Shown here one piece after another: positions 21,245-32,844 of a DNA stretch of 64,000 nucleotides. Position 1 is the first letter of the stretch. The number at the start of each line of letters is the position of its first letter. Location of the stretch: contig NC_091132.1 of assembly GCF_040183065.1 (NCBI RefSeq), forward strand, positions 159,004,102-159,068,101, written 5' to 3'. Source of the stretch: Periplaneta americana. Taxonomy: Eukaryota > Arthropoda > Insecta > Blattodea > Blattidae. The position numbers were made by a program, and so were the translations under genes. The notes below the pieces were generated by a model. It was not told the DNA's origin. It did no database searches and saw only the letters and a list, made by a program, of their open reading frames with translations.

Positions 21245-21995
21245 TAGAATGTAGGCTTTCACGGCCGGCGTCAATAGGATTGATATTTTCCGGGCCAGAG
21301 GGCCGTGGTCTGTCAGAAATACAACCAAACGTTTCGTCCACTACTCCGGTGCACATCTTCAGTGACGTGGTACATGTGAGCGGAGAGATCTGCTGTGCTT
21401 ATCAAGGACGACTGGTAGCACGTCGATATTTCAGGTGTGGGAGGATTGTAGCTTGTCGCTGTCGCCACGTGACTTCGATGTCCTGATTGGTTGTCATAGT
21501 GTCCAATTGTCGGAGAAAGGGTTTGGTATGTGTGCTTCTGAGGGCCGGGTACCAAGCTTTGTTGACCCTGAGTCCCTCCTTACGATTAAAATTGTTTTTG
21601 TGTTAGTGTATTTCAATAGCTTCCCAATGTAACCTGGCTAGAAGTGTGGAGTACTGCTTAGGATGTCGGTGTCCTTGAACCTGATGTTGTGATCGCCATC
21701 TTTAAAAGCATGCTCGGCTACGTCTGACTTGTTCACGTGACCTAGATGGCAGTTCCTTCTATCCTCAGTGATTCGGATCTTGAAGCTATGCTGACCCAAG
21801 GAACACGAGATTCTGTATAGGTACTCCAGCTGATGAAAGTCGGTCACGTTTGTCCTCGGCTGACCATAAGCCTAGTAGGTATGAAGATTGTCTCCACATT
21901 GTGTTGTTGCATCTTGCCACTGGAGCAGTGGATGCAACGTTTGGTTTTATTACTGACAGACCAAGTCCCACTAGCCCGGAAAATACCAATCCTAA
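21245..21995 (-). pseudogene. Penelope-like element fragment (GIY-YIG end) with inverted ends
   Basis: The minus strand encodes the C-terminal endonuclease region of Penelope-like elements in broken frames: YRISCSLGQHSFKIRITED, then RRNCHLGHVNKSDVAEHAF, DHNIRFKDTDILSSTPHF, then REAIEIH-x-HKNNFNRKEGLRV. The family pattern is YxIPCxCGxxYIGxTxRxxxxRxxEH ... SAVAEHAxxxxHxIxF ... REAxEIxKHxxNxNRxxG. The Tyr-Ile-Gly segment appears lost. The two outer ends (21278-21351 and 21917-21993) are inverted repeats of about 75 bp, consistent with the inverted terminal repeats described for Penelope elements. Confidence 0.8.
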
Positions 21996-22087
21996 AGATT
22001 TTTTTTCTTTTAATTTTTGGAACTAAATAAATTACTACGTACATGTGGGCAAATGTACAATTATTATTTATTCTGTATCTCAACTAA

Positions 22088-22317
22088 GTTGAGAGGGATT
22101 CACTCCCCCCACCAAAGCTAACCTTGTTGATATTTTACATCAAATAACTGAGATTAATTACAGCATGTTGTGCTTTACCTGGCTCAGAAATCAAGTCAGT
22201 TGAGAGGGATTCAAATGACGACATCACTCCCCCCACCACAGCTAACCTTGTTGATATTTTACATCAAATAACTGAGATTAATTACAGCATGTTATGCCTT
22301 ACCTGGTTCAGAAATCG
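22088..22317. repeat. two-unit direct repeat
   Basis: 'gttgagagggattca' starts at 22088 and 22199; both units then share 'ctccccccaccanagctaac', 'cttgttgatattttacatc' and 'tacctggntcagaaatc'. The first unit lacks about 13 bases ('aatgacgacatca'). Confidence 0.95.
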
Positions 22318-22904
22318 AACGAAAGCTGTTGTTTATGTCTGCATTGATATGAAAGAGACGTTTTGTCGCAAATAAAATTGATTAATGTTCTTGCAGAAGG
22401 TGATTGTCTATCGGTCCATCCTTGGTCTTGGCATTATTACCAGCTGTTACCACACTGACTGGCTTAGCTTCGCCAGGGCCAGATCCGGGATGGATCCTTG
22501 TACTTAAGTTTACTTTGGCTAATTAAGGAACTTTTTTTCAAATGCAGATAACTACAGTTTCTGTGAAAATCGAGATTTTTATGTTTTCGTATAGTTTCAA
22601 GAAATACAATATTTTCTTTCTGTACAACTGAAAGTACAAAAATACTATGTCCTAACAATGCTGGATTCGACATTTATATAACGAAAGAAAAAAACCTTTA
22701 AAATAACTACAACTTTCAAATGTAGACGAAAAAAATTAAATATATGAAATCTTCAGTTCAGGTAGATATCAGTTTTTGAAAAAAAAAAAAAAAAAAAAAT
22801 ACTCCTCAATTGTGCGCCCTATATATGCAATGATTGTCCCAACTCCGACAGGTGGAATAGGTGGCATTTGTGAATCCGATGCTAACAGATAGGTCATCCT
22901 AACT
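22318..22904. other. no gene; oligo-A run at 22778-22799
   Basis: AT-rich. The A run may be the tail of a retro-inserted sequence, but nothing upstream is recognisable. Confidence 0.3.
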
Positions 22905-23175
22905 TAGCTCTGGCAGAGCCAGAACGAGTCCCTGATAAGCCCAGGGCCCCAGCATTGAAAATCTGTATCCCTCCCAAAATTCCACCCCAGCTTATTTTTA
23001 ACTATTACAGATGATAGATGAAATGAGGAGGAGGTGGAATGATGGAGGGAAACAGGAATACCCCAAAAAACCCTCTGGTCTGCTTTGTCCAACACGAATT
23101 CTATCATGACCTGGCCAAGTATCAAACCCAGACCACTTGAATGAAGTGCTAGCATGCTAGTGCTTATGGATATGA
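22905..23175 (-). mobile_element. tRNA-derived SINE, family 3, minus copy
   Basis: The minus strand starts near 23165 with CACTAGCATGCTAGCACTTC (A-box region) and GTCTGGGTTTGATACTTGG (B box), then the body phrases 'gttggacaaagcagacc' and 'ggggtattcctgtttccct' shared with 15871-16115. Confidence 0.8.
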
Positions 23176-23344
23176 CACTGGCACAATCACAGCCTAATAT
23201 TGTAATTTTTTGTACAGTCGCCCCAAGAAAAAGTGTCCGAACTCTTGTTTAGATCAAAATTAAAGTTTTAACGCACAGTTATCTGTAGTCATTTGATGGG
23301 TATGTGGCCTCCTAACTGATAATGGATCATCGAGAGTTAAATGA

Positions 23345-23430
23345 GTAAAGCTGTCTGTGTTCTAGTGGACAGAACTCTGGTCTCATATGCAGAAGACTTG
23401 GGTTCAATCCTGGCTGGAAAACTTTATTAT
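23345..23430 (+). mobile_element. tRNA-like SINE head
   Basis: TTCTAGTGGACAGAACTCTGG (A-box region) and CTTGGGTTCAATCCTGG (B box) about 35 bases apart, then a T-rich tail. Confidence 0.5.
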
Positions 23431-23540
23431 GTAATTTTTAATTTCTTGTGATTCTTATAGTCTCTAAGTATATTGTATACCATTTTTTTACTGTATGGCA
23501 CACCATGAACACACAACAGTTTTTTTTTTAAACTCTAGAA

Positions 23541-25405
23541 CAGCAGTTCCCAAAGTGTGCTCCGTGGAGCTGATTCTCTGTCCGCGGCAGTTATGAAGAT
23601 GTAAAAAGTGACGAACTCCATGCAGTTCAGACAAAATTTTTATCTCATATGAAGACAAATAACGAGAAAGCACTGGAAGCGTCGTACTTGGTTAGTCATG
23701 ACCTGGCCCTTGCTGGTAAACCTCACACCCTTGCTGAAGCTAATAAAACCACTATTAGTGACGGTAGTGAAGTGCATGGTGGACGGAAAAACTGCAAACT
23801 TAACCTCCAGTGTCCTTATCAACTAACACTGTGCGTAATCGAATCCAGGATCTATCAGACAATGTTAAAAATATCATAATTTCCCGTATCAGTCAAAGGA
23901 AATTTTCGCAACAACTTGACGAATTCACGGACGTTGCCGGATTAGCTGTGCTAATGACGTTTGTGCGGTATGAATTTTCAGATTCTTTTCATGAAGATAT
24001 TTTGTTCTGTAAGCCATTGCCATCCTCTACAAGTGGTACTGAATTCTTTTCTCTGATAGATGTCTTCTTTGGAAACTCGATATCGTGGGACAATTTCATT
24101 GATGTATGTACAGATGGCACAGCGGCCATGGTAAGTCCTGTTGCTGGTGCTGTTACAAGGATCAAGAAAGCTTAAAAAAAAATTGCACAAATAGTCATTG
24201 TGTACTACACCGACATGCTCTCGCAACGAAAAAAATGTCAGCGTTATTAAAGCAGGTACTAGGCAACGCTGTCAAAATTTATTAAGGCATGACATTTGAT
24301 GCGGCTACTCAAAATTCTGTGTGCAGATATGACAAGTATACACGAGTCATTGTTATTACACACATAAGTGCGGTGGATGTGTGGTAAAGCATCCCATTTA
24401 CTTGAACTTCGAACGGAAGTTTCTTCACTTCTGAATGACCAAAACAGTTTCCTAGCAGATTATTTGAATGATCAGAAATGGTTGTGCAAATTATGTTACT
24501 TGGCAGACACTTTTTAAACAATAAACGAATTCAGTACATCCATACAAGGGAAATGGAAGACTATATTCGATGCTCATGACATAATTGCCATGCTGAAGAA
24601 AAAGATAGCATTCTACATAGAAAGCATCGAGAATAAGGTTCTGGCATGTTTCTCATGGACTTCAAACTTTATAGAAGAAAACAACATAATCAAGAATGAC
24701 TCATTCATAGCAATAATAAAAGAACACCTTCATAATTTGCTTCAAAATATGAATTCATACTTTCCATGGGACACTCAGGAATCGATTTGAATTAAATATG
24801 AGTGAATTGTAGAGCCATTTCCATTGAAGCCAAAACCAGCAGCCCTCACTGCGGCAGATATGAGGTCCTTATAGACATGGTTTCGGACAGCCACTCTCAG
24901 GCATCATTTAAAAGCAAACCACTTTCCGAATTTTGATCTCAGAAGAAGATCTTTCGATATTAAGTTCAAAAGCTAAATTGTTCTGCTGCTTTTGGTACTA
25001 TGTACCTCTGTGAAATGGCCTTTCGAGGTACACGGTTACAAAAACAAAATATCGAGCTCTTTTGGATGCAGAAGATGATATGAGTCTTCAACTTCTGTGA
25101 CACTGGACATTGACAAATTCTGCCGCAAGGAACAGGAACTTCGAGTATACACGTAACACTGTAACATTTTTTAAAATATATTAACTAGTTATATCATTTT
25201 GTAAATTGAAATAATATTCTCTAGTTTTTTTCATTATTGTTTCCTTTATTAATATATGTACCTTATTATTCACACTTCCGTATATGTGCTTAGCATGCTT
25301 CATAAAACATAGAAGACAGAACTAAACACTAAACATTTCTTGGGGCTCCACGAGAAACTTTTGGTTCAAAAAGGGCTCTGTGGCTGAAAAGTTTGGGAAC
25401 CATTG
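23541..25405 (+). mobile_element. hAT transposon relic, 8-bp target duplication CTCTAGAA
   Basis: Left end CAGCAGTTCCCAAAG, right end in reverse CAATGGTTCCCAAAC, which is the classic hAT (Charlie/Buster-type) terminal pattern. CTCTAGAA flanks both sides (23533-23540 and 25406-25413). The transposase relic fills most of the 1865 bp in the plus direction. Confidence 0.95.
23649..25135 (+). pseudogene. hAT transposase relic (ZBED5/SCAND3-like)
   Basis: Order of motifs: NEKALEASYLVSHDLALAGK, then LSTNTVRNRIQDLSDNVKN, FSQQLDEFTDVAGLAVLM (first catalytic Asp region), EDILFCKPLPSSTSGTEFF, DVCTDGTAAMVSPVAGAV (second catalytic Asp in CTDG), HRHALA and KKM-x-ALLKQVLGNAVKI, ELRTEVSSLLNDQNSFLADY, a long SIENKVLACFSWTSNF segment, and near the end TMYLCEMAFR, the usual hAT dimerisation end. 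The pieces lie in three frames with stops (for example TAA at 24173 and near 24513), so the gene is dead. The BED zinc finger is not visible. The same motif order is known from vertebrate ZBED5, ZBED8 and SCAND3, domesticated from hAT-Charlie relatives. Confidence 0.92.
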
Positions 25406-25465
25406 CTCTAGAACTAAGTCACACTGGTAAAGTCTTTTCCATTGAAATGTCTGTTTCAATATTCT

Positions 25466-27549
25466 GAAATTAAAGGACGAGGAAACTAAGCAACGTTATC
25501 AGGTTCAAATTTCAAATAGGTTTGCTCCTTTAGCAACTGCTGACGAAGCTGAGGAAGAGTTAGATGTTAATAGCGTGTGGGACAATATCCGAGATAATAT
25601 CAAAATTGCAGCTGAGCAGAGCATAGGTTTTCATGAAACTAAGAAAAAGAAACCGTGGTTTGATGAAGATTGTTCCATTGTAGTAGATAGAAGGAAACAG
25701 GCAAAATTGAAATTCTTATAGGATCCAATTGTGGAGAATAGAGATAATTATTTCAATGAAAGACGGGAAGCAAGTCGTACAATTAGGAATAAAAAGAGAG
25801 ATTACTTGAAGGAAAAACTGAATGAGGTAGAAACAAATAGTAAGAATAAAAACATTCGAAATTTATATAAGGATATAAAGGAATTTAAAAACGGATATCA
25901 GGTAAGGGTAAACGTGATCAAGGATGAGATTGGTGACTTGCTTGCAGACTCTCATTCAATCCTGAACAGATGGAAAAACTATTTTGGGCAACTACTAAAT
26001 ATACATAGGCCAAATAGAAATGATCGGGACGAAATTGAAATACAAACTGCTGAGCCATTTATACCGGAACCCACACTTTCTGAAGTCGAAATTGCGATAG
26101 AAAATCTGAAAAAGTACAAGTCTCCAGGTATTGATCAAATTCCAGCAGAATTAATACAAGAGGGTGGAAGGGCATTATCTAGCGAAATTTATAAACTTGT
26201 ACTTGCAATTTGGGAAAAGGAAATTGTACCACAACAATGGAAGGAGTCCATAATCGTACCTATTTTTAAGAAGGGGGACAAGACTAACTGTAGTAACTTT
26301 CAAGGAATATCACTTTTGTTGACGTCGTACAAAATTTTGTCGAATATCCTTTCGAAAAGATTAACTCCATATGTAGATGAAATTATTGGGGACCATCAGT
26401 GTGGTTTTAGGTGTAATAATCGACTATTGATCAGATATTTTGTATTCGACAGATATTGGAGAAAAAATGGGAGTATAAGGGTACACTACATCAGTTATTC
26501 ATAGATTTCAAAAAGGCGTATGACTCGGTTAAGAGAGAAGTTTTATATAATATTCTTTTTGAATTCGGTATTCCCAAGAAACTAGTTCGATTAATTAAAA
26601 TGTGTCTTAGTGAAACTTACAGCAGAGTCCGTATAGGCCAGTTTCTATCTGATGCTTTTCCAATTCACTGTGGGCTAAAGCAGGGAGATGCATAATCACC
26701 TTTACTTTTTAACTTCGCTCTAGAATATGCCATTAGGAAAGTTCAGGATAACACAGAGGGTTTGGAATTGAACGGGTTACATCAGCTTCTTGTCTATGCG
26801 GATGACGTGAATATGTTAGGAGAAAATCCACAAACGATTAGGGAAAACGCGGAAATTCTAGTTGAAGAAAGTAAAGCGACAGGGTTGGAAGTAAATCCCG
26901 AAAAGACTAAATATATGATTATGTCTCGTGACCAGAATATTGTACGAAATGGAAATATAAAAATTGGAGATTTATCCTTCGAAGAGGTGGAAAAATTCAA
27001 ATATCTTGGAGCAACAGTAACAAATATAAATGACACTCGGGAGGAAATTAAACGCAGAATAAATATGGGAAATGCCTGTTATTAAGAATTTATAAAACAG
27101 TTATATTACCGGTTGTTCTGTATGGGTGTGAAACTTGGACTCTCACTTTGAGAGAGGAACAGAGATTAAGGGTGTCTGAGAATAAGGTTCTTAGGAAAAT
27201 ATTTGGGGCTAAGAGGGATGAAGTTACAGGAGAATGGAGAAAGTTACACAACGCAGAGCTGCACGCATTGTATACTTCACCTGACATAAATAGGAACATA
27301 AAATCCAGACGTTTGAGATGGGCAGGGCATGTAGCACGTATGGGCGAATCCAGAAATGCATATAGAGTGTTAGTTGGGAGGCCGGAGGGAAAAAGACTTT
27401 TGGGGAGGCCAAGACGTAGATGGGAAGATAATATTAAAATGGATATGAGGGAGGTAGGATATGATGGTAGAGACTGGATTAATCTTGCTCAGGATAGGGA
27501 CCAATGGCAGGCTTATGTGAGGGCGGCAATGAACCTCCGGGTTCCTTAA
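25466..27549 (+). pseudogene. LINE RT relic: linker, RT fingers, palm, thumb, C-terminal domain
   Basis: Readable in order: WFDEDCSIVVDRRKQAKLKF then a TAG (25718-25720); a 257-codon frame with KYKSPGIDQIPAELIQEGG, QQWKESIIVPIFKKGDKTN, NILSKRLTPYVDEIIGDHQC; a frameshift near 26460; FIDFKKAYDSVKREVL (first catalytic Asp), GLKQGDA then a TAA where Leu is expected; [14 protein letters not shown] (catalytic YADD intact); a deletion of about 55 bp at 27083 relative to the copy at 38873; and then 133 codons with [29 protein letters not shown] and [19 protein letters not shown]. The catalytic motifs survive but stops, a shift and a deletion disable it. Confidence 0.93.
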
Positions 27550-27569
27550 AAGCCAGTAAGTAAGTAAGT
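25466..27569 (+). mobile_element. LINE copy (family B, copy 2), longest in the window
   Basis: Non-LTR retrotransposon, truncated on the 5' side in the linker between endonuclease and RT, ending in (TAAG)n at 27556-27569. Its start lies about 50 bases after the end of the hAT element. RT motifs run in order through the plus strand; see the coding entry. There is no visible target duplication. Confidence 0.93.
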
Positions 27570-28284
27570 CTGAAAAATTAAAACGCATTCTCCTCAATGC
27601 TTTAGAAGAACTGGCTGTATGCATCTCCTGTGACTGCCGATGAATTAGGACAACTAGTCCAGAATGCCTGCAGATTAATTTCATATAGACCTGTGATATG
27701 GTCCATGTCCTAGGGATTGCGAGAAACTCATCCAATGGCATGAAAGATAAACTTCCAATCAAATGTGTTTTTCTTAAGATATTTTAAATTATTTTATTTC
27801 TATTACGGAATATGATGGTTTTATTTTATGCCATAATTATGTTGTTTGTTGTAAAATAATACTTTCTTACTTAGTTTCCTTTATCAGTGTCTAAAATGCA
27901 TGATTTTAATTTTAGAACCTTTAAAAAAATCTACAGATGCAAGTAACTCGAATCTTGGAATTCAGTGCGTGATCTAAGACAAAGCATCGTAGTGAACACC
28001 TTTTCAATATTAAGACCTTGTATTCCGTCATAAAAGTTTAAAGACAAGAACTTAAAAAAAAAGTCATGCTTATGGTAGCTTCCTTTGTTATTTCACTGCT
28101 TAATGATGTAAATTAAATCACATTAAGATGTAGAAAAATAACAGACAATAATTCATCTACTGAACTCAGTCCTGAAAACCAAAATCCATTTGCTAAATAC
28201 TGAATGTTTGGAGGGTTCTTAGTAAGCTAAATTAATATGATTATACTACATAGATATGCTAAAAACAGTATTAAGTAATTCTGT
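27570..28284. other. no gene seen
   Basis: AT-rich without recognisable repeats. Confidence 0.3.
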
Positions 28285-28350
28285 CACAATGTGGATTCAA
28301 ACTCATGATGGAAAGATTACAGAACCAAAGCTCTTGCTTTGAGCCACTCT
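28285..28350 (-). mobile_element. possible SINE head
   Basis: The minus strand reads AGTGGCTCAAAGCAAGAG and then GAGTTTGAATCCACA, a plausible A-box and B-box pair. No body phrase is shared with the other families. Confidence 0.35.
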
Positions 28351-28383
28351 GTAGTCTTGCAGATACTCGCCTATTTACATGTA

Positions 28384-30460
28384 CAGTCAATTCTGGATAT
28401 AGTGAACTCGGTTATAGTGAACATTCAGCTATGGTGATCCTAAATTGTTGGTCCCAACCTGCATACATTAAAAAGTATATTTATATTTCCATTTATAGTG
28501 AACCCTTGCTTTGATTATAGTGAACCTAAAACTACATAACTTTCCCAAGAAAATGTAATTTTAAAATGGTCAAAATAGTAATTTAGGAAACCCTTTTCTC
28601 CTATAAACTTCCAAGAATATGTTCAGAACAAAATCTCAAACCTTCTACTCCTTATGTGCATTGAAAGACAAAGGATTTGTTCAGGTTCCTGGACAGTTTG
28701 AAACATGTTAAAGAGAATAGTGTACACAGTGAGGAATAAAGGAAGGATTAGTTCTGACCCCTTTAAAAGAGGTTATTAGATGAATAGGAAGAGAAAGTGT
28801 TTTCTTTTGTAAAAGGGAGTATAATGATGACCAATGGGTAAATACAAGAAGGATTACAGTAAAATGATCCTCAACCCTTCCTCCCGCATCTTTGTAAAAG
28901 TGAATCCGGGGAAATTCCAAGGCTGAGTACACAGTCGCATACCTCTAGTGGGAAGAGGTGCGAAATCGGTCAATGCCTACTACCTACATGACCAGATTAG
29001 ATTCAAGTTTCGAACTGTGAACATCAGGATGTCGAAGCGTAAAGGTTTAAGTTGGAAGATAAAGTGAACATTAGTACTGTTATTGCAATATATCTTGAAC
29101 CTTACATCCCCTAAGTCTGTCTTTCCAAAACTGCTCGGTACAACATGTACTCATCAAAGTAACGGCATGGCAAGGATGCCCCTCCCTCAAGTAATGTGAC
29201 TCTTTCCAGAAAACGTTGGTTCTTTCACTTTACGGTTTTCTACTGTAAAAGAACTTGGTTCAATACAGACATCATCATCTCACGACACTCCGGTTTTGAG
29301 AGGAGAACATGTTTTCGTAGCAGGTTTTAATTAACCTGTAATGAGTAGTATTTAAATATAATCGTGTGTACACTCCTCCTCTCTCATCCAGGCTGGGGAC
29401 TGGCAATGGCGGAGTTACTACAGCTATTTCTATGCATTATATAGGCCTACATGACTTACACCTACAGCTGATATGTACATATTCTTATAACAATATTTTA
29501 CAGGCTTATTATTTGAATTTACATTAATTTACAATTATACACAATCAATATCCCTATCATTGCTGCCATCATCGTCATCGTCTTCATCACTTGGTCCAAA
29601 ACTAATTATTATTTCGTCAATGGCATCATCCATTCGGAATTATCTTCTTAATCGTAGGTACTACTTTCTGAACAAGATAGAATTCTTCGATTGTATCCGA
29701 ATGACATGTTGATCGAAGTTCACTTCAACTTTACACAAGTCCTAATTATGGAATGAAATAATATGTTTTGCAGAACTATAACAAAATAACAACTTACAAC
29801 AGTAATTCATTTTGTCGCTCACAGTACACACACTATTGCACATAATTATTATAGCAATAATTTCTAAACATTACATACCTATTCTTTCCCGGAGTAGTGT
29901 GAGGTTCATTTGGTTGTAATTCAATTTTATTCTTAATTCTCTTCACGGAACTAATACTTTTGCCAGAGTATTTAGCCGCTCTCTCATATTCCTTATCAAG
30001 AGGTTCGAGCAAACATTTGTTTAATTTTTCCTCCTCGCAACACTTAATTATATTTGCAATAATTTCTCTTTCTCTGCTGTGCATAACAGTGTTACTTTTT
30101 CTCCGCTGTGGTGTGATTTTACCATAATTACTGCCCTGTAGTTGCTGGTTCATGTTAACACTACTGGTACGCAGTGAAATAAATAATTCTGTTTCTTGAC
30201 AAGAGATTATGATGCGGAGCATGCGCAAACAAGTCAGTTGGCTCCACCAACGTTATGTGCTTCCTTCCCTCTGCCCCTCTGTCCTCGCTCAGGAAGTTCA
30301 AGAAAACTTGCAATAACAGTACTGATATTGAACGTGGTCTGATCCAAAGGGACGTTAATACTGTATGTACAGCAATGTCAGTAGTATAAAAACAGACATT
30401 TCAGTTTTAGTGAACGAAATATACTGGTCCGCAGAGGTTCACTATAACCGGAGTTGACTG
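28384..30460 (-). mobile_element. pogo/Tigger-type transposon, TA target site
   Basis: Left end CAGTCAATTCTGGATATAG, right end in reverse CAGTCAACTCCGGTTATAG, 21 of the first 24 bases alike and both running into GTGAAC; TA flanks both sides. Subterminal 'atagtgaac' motifs repeat near both ends. The coding strand is minus. A deleted relative starts at 57581. Confidence 0.85.
29535..30228 (-). pseudogene. transposase-like relic with N-terminal helix-turn-helix and acidic tail
   Basis: The minus frame at 29833-30228 holds RRKSNTVMHSREREIIANII, KCCEEEKLNKCLLEPLDKEY and ERAAKYSGKSISSVKRIKN. This is a DNA-binding-like segment in which SGKSISSVKRI looks like the recognition helix of an HTH seen at the start of insect DDE transposases. 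Further along the same strand (29535-29640) is an acidic C-terminal stretch (FGPSDEDDDDDGSNDRD) and a stop. The catalytic core expected between them was not found, so it is deleted or decayed. Family assignment comes from the flanking pogo-like ends. Confidence 0.5.
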
Positions 30461-30462
30461 TA

Positions 30463-31300
30463 TATACCGGGGGGGGGGGCATTCCGAATCTACTATAACG
30501 GGCAATTTAATCGGCATTTTAAACCACTATTCAGCTTTTTTTTACAATAGAGTAAGTTGGAAAGGAATGATTTATCCCTTATTAGTGCATATCTAGATTT
30601 AAATTATTGACATAATCCTTTAAAAATATATTATCTTGTGAACTCAGCTGGGCCTTTCCCATGCATGCTCAAATCTGTTTTTTTGAGACTTACAAAATTC
30701 CAGCCAGCCATTTTTTTGGGGGGGGGGGACCACTGTACGAGAATGACTATCAGCTGTCTGCTCTCCAACATCCTTTTACTCGACTTTCTATTTCCTGATC
30801 ATGGTAAGTCGTGAGGTTCTGCTGACAAAAATGATGTCATACTTCTATTCAAATATAACAAGCTATAAATTACGAACACTCATTCCATTTGAAATTAAGT
30901 TAAGCAATAGGTCTTACAACATAAGGAATGATGATAAGACACCAAATTTCTAATTATGTTGTACAGTAAAAAAAAGTTGTTCAAAATACAGCATAAAATT
31001 GGGTTATTGGCAGAAATGAAATTATGATACTGCATACAACAGTACTATCATTATGGTACGTGGTACATTGTGTCATATGATGGTACAGTTGGCATCACTG
31101 AGACTGACAGCAAACGAGCACTCTCTACAGTGCTTACAAAGAGAGAACTCAAATTTATGGAAAATTGTGATCTCATGGGGAACTGCAGATAGTACTGAAA
31201 CTTCATTATAGAATTAATTTGACTCTTCATACAAATGTTAATCACAGCAGTTCAAACAATGGGAAGATTTAGATAATACACAGAAATTTAATTTGTCTTT
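30463..31300. other. no gene; two G runs
   Basis: G runs at about 30470-30479 and 30718-30728; otherwise AT-rich with no recognisable feature. Confidence 0.3.
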
Positions 31301-32060
31301 ACAGTATTGACTATGACATATTACTGGATACGTGGTCGACTGAAACTAATAACTTTGAGAAAACAATTAGGTATGATGATTGCTCAACAATTCCAACATA
31401 GCCTAGAACATTACACCACTATCAACAACAAACCAACAACAGCAATATGTACAGATGGATCCAAAACTAAGCAGGGCACAGCAGCCGCCTTTTTCAACCA
31501 GCCAACAATTTAATGTTCAGGATAATTGGTCTGTTTACACCACTGAAATCCTCGCAATAACCACAATATTATTACTTGTTCCGATTCGATCAACATTCAC
31601 AACTCTACAAGAACAGGATGATTGCCAATATCTATTACACAAACGAGGAAAATAACAATAACATCGATCTATTATGGAACCTCAGACATGTCAAAATCCC
31701 AGGCAACGAACAGGCAGATCAACTTGCAAAATCAGCAACGTTGTTTCTATCCACGTCCTATCCCATGACATTATATCAAAATTAATTAGGAACTTAAACA
31801 ATAATGAGAGAATGGGACTCAACCTGACCCAAAATGGGATGCAAAGAAATGCAAACCGTGGCCTTATGCTCTGAGGTATTCTACATAGGTCATTCAGTGG
31901 CAACATTTGAATTAACAACAAAGAAAACATTTTTGGAACAGTCACATTGTTGCAGTGCTCAGAAGCAATCTCCTTCAACATCAAGAACCCACCTCAGGGA
32001 GACGACGGATGCCATCCAGAACTAATCTTCGAACAGACTGCGCTAGCCCTACTGCTGCTG
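31301..32060 (+). pseudogene. RNase H-bearing LINE relic, upstream part
   Basis: The plus strand shows the RNase H domain of a Jockey/I-type LINE in broken frames: TAICTDGSKTKQGTAAAFF (first catalytic Asp), YTTEILAITTILLL (catalytic Glu region), then IDLLWNLRHVKIPGNEQADQ and LAKSAT (family pattern WIPGHVGIxGNExADxLAK, here with Gly-His changed to Arg-His). An unassigned segment follows with GRRRMPSRTN. The relic continues at 32845 beyond a mariner insertion. Confidence 0.8.
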
Positions 32061-32069
32061 TATTGCCTG

Positions 32070-32814
32070 TCTGGTTCTAAAGCGAACCTCTAAGTGGGAA
32101 TTTCATTTTCGCGAAAAGTTCAAAATTACATGGGCTCATATCTGGGGAGTATGAAGGATGCTCCAGAATTTCGCAGTTCCATCTGCGAAGTAAATTAACC
32201 ACAGAGGCAGCTATGTGAGAGCGAGCACCATCATGTAGCACAATAGGATGAGAATTCAGGAGATTTGGACGTTTACGGTGCACCGCTGGTTGTAAATCGT
32301 GTTCCAGAAAGTAACTGTACTATGCACCATTCACGGGATGACAGAAACTGAATGAATGAGAAAGATTCTGACAAAATCATAACCAACAACGGTGTTCTTC
32401 CAGCATTCACTTGCCAATTACGGTCTGCCAGTCCACATTTTTGATGAACATCTTCCCTTCTGCTGCGAAATGCATGCGCCCACCTAGCCAGGTTACGATA
32501 TGGTGAAGTCTCTCTACCACAAGCTTCCAGTAATGCTGTATGGCATTGTCGAGCATTCCTGCCTCTTGCAATCTGAATTTCAATGAAGCATCTTTGTTCG
32601 TATTTGCTAAATATTTTAGAGCGCTACATATAATAGTCTACAAATTAAACTCACTACAAATATCTCATAAATGAGATTATTTTCTTCAAACTCACAGATA
32701 ACACACATCAAATGTTTCTCTTTCACATTGTTATCAGCTTACGTTATTTACCGCTGATAGTGCCACATACAAACATTGTTGCCACTAATTTTTTAATGAC
32801 CCTGTAGAAAGCAA
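32070..32814 (-). pseudogene. mariner transposase relic, interrupting the LINE
   Basis: The minus strand from 32610 downward reads EQRCFIEIQIARGRNARQC (N-terminal HTH region of mariner), CHTALLEACGRETSPYRN, CGRP-like GRP, then YNQRC and, in a 68-codon frame (32077-32283), RPNLLNSHPIVLHDGARSH (second catalytic Asp) and NLLRRWNCEILEHPSYSPD with the third catalytic Asp in YSPDMSPC. The element's 5' end is at 32814, where 'tacagggtcattaaaaaatt' read in reverse meets a TA. The 3' part after PLRGSL is missing. Confidence 0.88.
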
Positions 32815-32844
32815 ATAGTAACGTATCACAATTTAAAATTAAAG

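Noticed and set aside
24309-24521. Minus frame inside the hAT at 23541
   Set aside because: The plus strand carries the recognisable hAT motifs; the minus frame has none.
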